Shown here in pieces: positions 30,096-34,901 of a stretch of DNA of 34,901 nt (within the stretch, counting starts at the first letter, position 1; every line of letters starts with the position of its first letter). Both the position numbers and the translations under genes were made by a program. Source of the stretch: an uncultured Collinsella sp. (GTDB taxonomy: Bacteria; Actinomycetota; Coriobacteriia; Coriobacteriales; Coriobacteriaceae); NCBI GenBank assembly GCA_902479135.1, contig CABSNU010000022.1, positions 1 through 34,901 on the forward strand, given 5' to 3'. The notes under the pieces are model-generated. The model was not told where the DNA came from, made no database searches, and saw nothing but the letters and a program-made list of their open reading frames with translations.

Positions 30096-31121
30096 ATGGC
30101 AGTAAAGGTTGCTATTAACGGCTTCGGTCGCATCGGTCGTCTGGCTTTCCGTCAGATGTTCGGTCATGAGGGCTCCGAGATCGTCGCTATCAACGACCTC
30201 ACCTCTCCCGATATGCTCGCTTACCTGCTGAAGTACGACTCCACGCAGGGCAACTACGCTCGCGATCACGAGGTCGTTGCTGGCGAGGATTCCATCACCG
30301 TTGACGGCAAGGAGATCAAGATCTACAAGGAGGCCGACGCCAACAACCTGCCTTGGGGCGACCTCGACGTTGACGTCGTTCTCGAGTGCACCGGCTTCTA
30401 CACCAGCAAGGCTAAGGCTCAGGCCCACATCAACGCTGGCGCCAAGAAGGTCGTCATCTCCGCTCCGGCTGGCAGCGATCTGCCCACCATCGTGTACAAC
30501 GTCAACCATGAGACGCTGACCGCTGAGGACAACATCATCTCCGCTGCTTCCTGCACCACCAACTGCCTCGCCCCGATGGCCAAGGGTCTGAACGACTTCG
30601 CTCCCATCGTGTCCGGCATCATGACCACCATTCACGCCTGGACTGGCGACCAGATGCCGCTCGACGGCCCGCAGCGCAAGGGCAACAAGCGTCGTAGCCG
30701 CGCCTGCGCCGTTAACATCGTCCCCAACACCACCGGTGCTGCCAAGGCTATCGGCCTGGTTCTCCCCGAGCTCAACGGTAAGCTCATCGGTGCCGCCCAG
30801 CGCGTCCCGACGCCGACCGGCTCCATCACCAACCTCTACGCTGTCGTTGACAAGAAGGTCACCGTCGACGAGGTCAACGCCGCTATGAAGGCCTACGCTG
30901 CCACCATCTCCGAGACCTTCGGCTACAACGAGGACGACATCGTCTCCACCGACATCATCGGCGAGACCCACGGCTCCATCTTCGACGCCACTCAGACCAT
31001 GTGCTCTGACCTCGGCAACGGTCAGACCCTCGTTCAGGTCACCTCTTGGTACGACAACGAGAACTCCTACACCTCTCAGATGGTCCGCACCATCAAGTAC
31101 TTCGAGAAGTTCGTTGCTTAA
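30096..31121 (+). CDS. gap: glyceraldehyde-3-phosphate dehydrogenase, type I
   Basis: A 341-residue GAPDH, oxidising glyceraldehyde-3-phosphate to 1,3-bisphosphoglycerate with NAD. The N-terminal NGFGRIGR (8-15) binds the dinucleotide. SAASCTTNC contains the active-site Cys153. The C-terminal SWYDNENSYT closes the catalytic domain. Length fits the type I family (about 330-345). The ATG at 30096 has AAAGGAG at 30084-30090; the longer open frame upstream is A-rich leader. Codons are strongly C-ending, as in the following glycolytic genes, consistent with very high expression. A terminator after it suggests gap can be transcribed alone as well as with pgk. Confidence 0.98.
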   Translation: MAVKVAINGFGRIGRLAFRQMFGHEGSEIVAINDLTSPDMLAYLLKYDSTQGNYARDHEVVAGEDSITVDGKEIKIYKEADANNLPWGDLDVDVVLECTGFYTSKAKAQAHINAGAKKVVISAPAGSDLPTIVYNVNHETLTAEDNIISAASCTTNCLAPMAKGLNDFAPIVSGIMTTIHAWTGDQMPLDGPQRKGNKRRSRACAVNIVPNTTGAAKAIGLVLPELNGKLIGAAQRVPTPTGSITNLYAVVDKKVTVDEVNAAMKAYAATISETFGYNEDDIVSTDIIGETHGSIFDATQTMCSDLGNGQTLVQVTSWYDNENSYTSQMVRTIKYFEKFVA

Positions 31122-31160
31122 TTTAGCTTTTAGCGAATAGCTCGTTGAGCGTCTAAAGAA

Positions 31161-31205
31161 GGGCGCGGCCTTATAGGGCTTACACCCTAGGGTCGCGCCC
31201 TTTTT
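31161..31205 (+). terminator. intrinsic terminator between gap and pgk
   Basis: GGGCGCG (31161-31167) pairs with CGCGCCC (31194-31200). An upper TAGGG/CCCTA stem has the loop CTTACA, and TTTTT follows at 31201-31205. A strong terminator inside a glycolytic operon points to partial read-through, giving more gap than pgk. Confidence 0.8.
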
Positions 31206-31215
31206 ATAAGAAATC

Positions 31216-31238
31216 GTCTGCCGTAATGGGAGGCAGAC
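31216..31238 (+). other. pgk: hairpin in the pgk leader
   Basis: GTCTGCC and GGCAGAC form a perfect 7-bp stem with a nine-base loop, directly after the gap terminator and 24 bases before the pgk start. It could mark a processing site or protect the 5' end. A TATAAG at 31205-31210 might be a -10, but no -35 accompanies it. Confidence 0.4.
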
Positions 31239-31261
31239 ACGTACGAAAGGTAGAAGCAAAC

Positions 31262-32452
31262 ATGGCCTTTACCAAGAAGACCGTTCGCGACATCGATGTC
31301 GACGGCAAGCGCGTTCTCGTCCGCGTTGACTTCAACGTGCCTATCAAGGATGGCGTCGTTGGCGACACCACCCGTATCAAGGCTGCCCTGCCCACCATCA
31401 ACTATCTCGTTGAGCACAACGCTCGCGTCATCCTCATGAGCCACCTCGGCCGTCCCGAGGGCACCGGCTTCCAGCCCGAGCTCTCCCTTGAGCCTGTCGC
31501 CAAGAAGCTCGCCGAGCTCTCTGGTCTCGACGTTGCCTTTGTCGCCGACACCTACGGCGAGAAGGCTGCTGAGGCTGTTGCCGCCGTCGAGCCGGGCAAG
31601 GTCCTCGTTCTCGAGAACGTCCGCTTCGATAAGCGTGAGAAGAAGAACGATCCCGAGATCGCCAAGAAGCTCGCTTCCTATGGTGACGTCTTCGTTCTCG
31701 ATGCCTTCGGCACCGCTCACCGCGCCCAGGGTTCCGTCGTGGGCCCCGCCGCTTACCTGCCTGCCGTCGCCGGCTTCCTGCTCGAGAAGGAGGTCGACAC
31801 GCTGACCGGCATCTTCGCCGAGCCCGAGCGCCCCTTCGTCGCCATCGTCGGCGGTTCCAAGGTTTCCTCCAAGATCGGCGTTCTCGATCACCTCATCGAC
31901 TCTGCTGACACCCTGATCATCGGTGGCGGTATGGCCTACACCTTCTTCCTGGCTCAGGGCCTGTCCGTCGGTCAGTCCCTCAAGGAAGAGGACTGGGTCG
32001 AGCGCGCTGGCGAGATGCTCAAGAAGGCCGAGGAGAAGGGCGTCAAGATCCTGCTCCCCATCGACAACCGCGTTGCCGATCACTTTGGCGAGGACGCTGT
32101 CCCCGAGGTTGTCGCTTCCGACGCTATCCCCGACGATCGTGAGGGTATGGACATCGGCCCCAAGACCGAGGAGCTTTACGCCGAGGCCGTCAAGGGCGCC
32201 AAGACTGTGTTCTGGAATGGTCCCATGGGCGTCTTCGAGTTCGACAACTTCGCTCACGGCACCCAGGCTATCGCCGAGGCTGTCGCCGATGCCGACTGCA
32301 CCTCGATCATCGGCGGTGGCGACTCTGTCGCAGCTGTCAACAAGTTCAACCTGGCCGACAAGATGAGCTGGATCTCCACCGGTGGTGGCGCTTCCATGGA
32401 GCTCGTCGAGGGTAAGGCCCTGCCCGGAGTGGAGGCGCTTCTCGATGCCTAA
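31262..32452 (+). CDS. pgk: phosphoglycerate kinase
   Basis: A 396-residue phosphoglycerate kinase, which makes ATP from 1,3-bisphosphoglycerate. The N-terminal RVDFNVP (about 21-27) is the family signature and the HLGRPEG segment binds the phosphoglycerate. FVAIVGGSKVSSKI lies near the hinge, and the nucleotide-binding end carries IIGGGDSVAAV and STGGGASMELVEG. Length is typical. The start at 31262 follows GAAAGG and a further AGAAG. It overlaps tpiA by 8 bases, ATGCCTAA. Confidence 0.98.
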   Translation: MAFTKKTVRDIDVDGKRVLVRVDFNVPIKDGVVGDTTRIKAALPTINYLVEHNARVILMSHLGRPEGTGFQPELSLEPVAKKLAELSGLDVAFVADTYGEKAAEAVAAVEPGKVLVLENVRFDKREKKNDPEIAKKLASYGDVFVLDAFGTAHRAQGSVVGPAAYLPAVAGFLLEKEVDTLTGIFAEPERPFVAIVGGSKVSSKIGVLDHLIDSADTLIIGGGMAYTFFLAQGLSVGQSLKEEDWVERAGEMLKKAEEKGVKILLPIDNRVADHFGEDAVPEVVASDAIPDDREGMDIGPKTEELYAEAVKGAKTVFWNGPMGVFEFDNFAHGTQAIAEAVADADCTSIIGGGDSVAAVNKFNLADKMSWISTGGGASMELVEGKALPGVEALLDA

Positions 32453-33212
32453 TCGCACCCTTCTTATCGCTGGTAACTGGAAGATGAACAACGACGTCGC
32501 CGAGGCCGCCAAGCTCGCCGACGAGCTGGCTCAGGCTCTGCCCGAGGTTCCGGCCGGCGTCGAGGTGCTCGTCTGCCCTCCGACCATCGACATCACCACG
32601 GTTCATGACCGTATTCAGGCTGCCCCCATTGCCCTCGGTGCACAGAACGTGTACTGGGAGGCCAAGGGTGCCTTCACCGGTGAGTCCTCTTGCGACATGC
32701 TCAAGTCCGCTGGCTGCACCTACTGCATCATCGGTCACTCCGAGCGTCGCGACTACTTCCACGAGACCGACGAGGACCAGAACAAGAAGGCTAAGGCTCT
32801 CGTTGCCGCCGGCCTTGTTCCCGTCTTCTGCTGCGGCGAGTCCCTCGAGGTCCGCGAGGCTGGCACCTATGTCGAGCACGTCGTGAACCAGGTCAAGGCT
32901 GGCCTTGCTGGTCTTGAGATCACCTGCCCCAAGCAGGTCGTCGTCGCCTACGAGCCCATCTGGGCCATCGGCACCGGCAAGACCGCTACCGCCGAGGACG
33001 CTCAGGAGGTCTGCGGTGCTATCCGTGAGACCCTCAAGGAGATGTTCGGCGAGGAGCTCGCTAACGGCATCCGCGTGCTGTATGGCGGTTCCGCCAAGCC
33101 CGGCAACATCGCCGAGCTCGTCGCCAAGCCCGACGTTGACGGCGCCCTCGTGGGCGGCGCTTCGCTCAAGGCTGCCGACTTCGCCTCTATGGTCGTCAAG
33201 GCAGGCGAGTAG
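32445..33212 (+). CDS. tpiA: triosephosphate isomerase
   Basis: A 255-residue TIM-barrel isomerase interconverting dihydroxyacetone phosphate and glyceraldehyde-3-phosphate. Catalytic residues are all visible: Lys13 in NWKMN, His98 in IGHSERR and Glu170 in YEPIWAIGTG, with the loop GTGKTAT after it. YGGSAKPGN closes the phosphate site. The ATG lies inside the pgk stop region with GGAGG at 32431-32435, so its translation is probably coupled to pgk. The gene is followed by gpmI after five bases. Confidence 0.98.
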   Translation: MPNRTLLIAGNWKMNNDVAEAAKLADELAQALPEVPAGVEVLVCPPTIDITTVHDRIQAAPIALGAQNVYWEAKGAFTGESSCDMLKSAGCTYCIIGHSERRDYFHETDEDQNKKAKALVAAGLVPVFCCGESLEVREAGTYVEHVVNQVKAGLAGLEITCPKQVVVAYEPIWAIGTGKTATAEDAQEVCGAIRETLKEMFGEELANGIRVLYGGSAKPGNIAELVAKPDVDGALVGGASLKAADFASMVVKAGE

Positions 33213-33217
33213 GACAT

Positions 33218-34771
33218 ATGGCACAACGTCATCTTCCTGCACTCCTGATTATCATGGATGGCTGCGGCCTTGCTCCGGCCGATGGCGAGAACGCCGTCGC
33301 CGCTGCCAAGACGCCCTTCCTTGATGGCCTGTACGAGAAGTACCCCCACACCACGCTCGGTGCTTCGGGCGAGGACGTGGGCCTTCCCGACGGCCAGATG
33401 GGTAACTCCGAGGTGGGTCACCTCAACATCGGTGCCGGCCGCATCGTGTTCCAGGAGCTTTCGCGCATCAACAATGCCATCAAGGACGGTTCCATCGCCA
33501 AGAACGAGGTTTTCGTCAAGGCTATGGACGATGTCAAGGCTGACGGTAAGACTCTCCACCTCATGGGCCTTATGAGCCCTGGCGGTGTTCATTCTCACAT
33601 GAACCACGTCGAGGCTCTGGTCAAGATGGCTGCCGAGCACGGTGTCAAGACCGTTCGCGTCCACGCCTTCATGGATGGTCGCGACGTTGACCCGCAGTCC
33701 GGTGCCGGTTACATGAGTGAGTTCTGCGCTTTCCTGGCTAAGATCTCCGAGGAGACCGGTTGCGACGCTCGCGTTGCCACCGTCTCGGGCCGTTATTGGG
33801 CCATGGACCGCGATAATCGTTGGGAGCGCATCCAGCGCGCCTACGACGTCATGGTCAACGCGTCCGATGCTGATACCGACCCCGTTGCCGGTATCAAGGC
33901 CTACTACGAGAAGGACCCGCGCGGCGACGAGTTCGTCGAGCCCTTCGCTGCCCACAACGAGGGCATTCACGAGGGCGACGCGGCCATCTTCTTCAACTTC
34001 CGTCCCGACCGTGCTCGTCAGATGACCCGCGTGTTCACGGACAAGGAGTTCGACGGCTTTGAGCGCGAGCAGATCAAGCTTTCGCACTTTGTGACGATGA
34101 CCGAGTATGATCCGACGTTTGACGTCGAGGTCGCCTTCCCCAAGACGTTCCCCGAGAACGTCCTGGCCGACGTTATCGCCGCCAATGGCCTGAAGCAGCT
34201 GCACACTGCCGAGACCGAGAAGTACGCCCACGTGACGTTCTTCCTCAACGGTGGCATCGAGGAGCCCAAGGAGGGCGAGGAGCGCGTGCTCGTCGCTTCC
34301 CCCAAGGTTGCTACCTACGATCTGCAGCCCGAGATGAGCGCTCCCGAGGTTACCGAGAAGCTCGTCGCCGCCATCAACGAGGATCGCGCTGATTTCTACA
34401 TCGTGAACTTCGCGAACTGCGACATGGTTGGTCACACCGGTGTCTTCGACGCTGCCGTTAAGGCCGTTGAGGCTGTTGACGATGCCCTGTCCAAGGTTGT
34501 CCCGGCGATTCTCGCCAAGGGCGGCTTTGCACTGATTACCGCCGACCACGGCAACGCCGATCACATGTTTGACGTTGCTTCCGACGGCTCCAAGCATCCG
34601 TTTACGGCTCACACCACCAACCGCGTGCCGTTCATCATCGTTGATGAGAAGGCCAAGCTCACCGGTATCGAGGACGGCCGTCTTTCCGATATCGCTCCGA
34701 CCATGCTCACCATGGCTGGTATTGAGCCTTCCGCCGAGATGACGGGCCGCGTGCTCGCTACCGAGGCCTAA
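33218..34771 (+). CDS. gpmI: 2,3-bisphosphoglycerate-independent phosphoglycerate mutase
   Basis: A 517-residue cofactor-independent phosphoglycerate mutase of the alkaline-phosphatase superfamily, isomerising 3- and 2-phosphoglycerate with metal ions. The metal ligand Asp14 lies in IIMDGCG, where many members have DGWG. The phosphoserine is Ser64 in GNSEVGH, followed by LNIGAGR. DGRDVDP and GRYWAMDRD mark the phosphotransfer domain, and TADHGNADHM the C-terminal metal site. Length is normal (about 510). It is the last gene of the glycolytic run; eno is not in this window. Confidence 0.97.
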   Translation: MAQRHLPALLIIMDGCGLAPADGENAVAAAKTPFLDGLYEKYPHTTLGASGEDVGLPDGQMGNSEVGHLNIGAGRIVFQELSRINNAIKDGSIAKNEVFVKAMDDVKADGKTLHLMGLMSPGGVHSHMNHVEALVKMAAEHGVKTVRVHAFMDGRDVDPQSGAGYMSEFCAFLAKISEETGCDARVATVSGRYWAMDRDNRWERIQRAYDVMVNASDADTDPVAGIKAYYEKDPRGDEFVEPFAAHNEGIHEGDAAIFFNFRPDRARQMTRVFTDKEFDGFEREQIKLSHFVTMTEYDPTFDVEVAFPKTFPENVLADVIAANGLKQLHTAETEKYAHVTFFLNGGIEEPKEGEERVLVASPKVATYDLQPEMSAPEVTEKLVAAINEDRADFYIVNFANCDMVGHTGVFDAAVKAVEAVDDALSKVVPAILAKGGFALITADHGNADHMFDVASDGSKHPFTAHTTNRVPFIIVDEKAKLTGIEDGRLSDIAPTMLTMAGIEPSAEMTGRVLATEA

Positions 34772-34794
34772 TAGAAAACAAATACCGTTTTCTA
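34772..34794 (+). other. A+T-rich hairpin after gpmI
   Basis: TAGAAAAC and GTTTTCTA form a perfect 8-bp stem with a seven-base loop directly at the gpmI stop, three bases before a second, stronger hairpin. The two may act together. Confidence 0.5.
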
Positions 34795-34796
34795 GC

Positions 34797-34831
34797 AAGG
34801 GGGTTGTCCACAACCGGACAACCCCCTTTTT
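34797..34831 (+). terminator. strong intrinsic terminator of the glycolytic operon
   Basis: A perfect 13-bp stem, AAGGGGGTTGTCC (34797-34809) with GGACAACCCCCTT (34816-34828), has a six-base loop and runs into a T5 tract. The remaining 70 bases to the end of the window show no gene start. Confidence 0.92.
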
Positions 34832-34901
34832 GGTATTTCTGCCATTGGTCGATTTCCAGTCTCAGCCGAACACATTAAGCGGATAGGCCGTTCCCGCAGT
34901 T

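Noticed and set aside
17440..34790. The shared 10-mer AAATACCGTT in the nan leader hairpin and in the gpmI 3' hairpin
   Set aside because: The two sites differ outside the 10-mer and have opposite contexts (leader and 3' end). Chance is sufficient.
33002..34813. A 603-codon open frame antisense to gpmI
   Set aside because: It starts inside the terminator and mirrors gpmI; no protein family features.

Overview
The window looks like chromosomal DNA from a gut actinobacterium of the class Coriobacteriia, most likely Collinsella. The taxon is inferred from G+C-rich genes with strong C-ending codon bias, the actinobacterial order rapZ-whiA-gap-pgk-tpiA, an actinobacterial-type RapZ P-loop (GMSGSGRT) and many GTG starts. 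No database search was possible. I support 26 protein genes and see no rRNA, tRNA, insertion sequence, prophage or CRISPR array.

Layout. (1) 185-3692, plus strand: coaE, a membrane-anchored lytic transglycosylase, and uvrB. (2) 3758-9880, minus strand: two FAD-dependent oxidoreductases, an Mrp/NBP35-type Fe-S carrier ATPase, and a multi-pass LTA-synthase-like sulfatase-fold enzyme. (3) 10074-17219, plus strand: uvrA behind a possible LexA box, a YbaK-type Cys-tRNA(Pro) deacylase, murJ and uvrC. With uvrB, this puts the whole UvrABC excision-repair set within 16 kb. (4) 17585-27944, plus strand: a probable sialic-acid utilisation cluster. It holds a peptide-type ABC importer (Tat/lipoprotein binding protein, permease, permease-ATPase fusion, second ATPase), an AXE1-type acetyl esterase, a paralogue of it without the catalytic serine, a NanA-like lyase, a ROK kinase and NanE. 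(5) 28046-29902: rapZ and whiA. (6) 30096-34771: lower glycolysis, gap-pgk-tpiA-gpmI, ending in a strong terminator.

How region 4 would work: the importer brings in sialic acid or a derivative. The esterase, which has no signal peptide, would remove O-acetyl groups in the cytoplasm. NanA would split N-acetylneuraminate into pyruvate and ManNAc, the ROK kinase would make ManNAc-6-P, and NanE would epimerise it to GlcNAc-6-P. No sialidase, nagA, nagB or regulator is present, so those functions must lie elsewhere. The substrate is inferred from NanE and the lyase; the transporter sequence alone says only 'peptide-type'.

The most interesting signals are the serine-less esterase paralogue fused by overlap to an intact esterase; a 365-bp structured leader before the transporter that can fold as a three-way junction; an AAACGTTT-centred palindrome before both the transporter and gap; an 88-nt near-perfect hairpin between the lyase and kinase genes; and a UvrC that lacks one canonical cluster cysteine.
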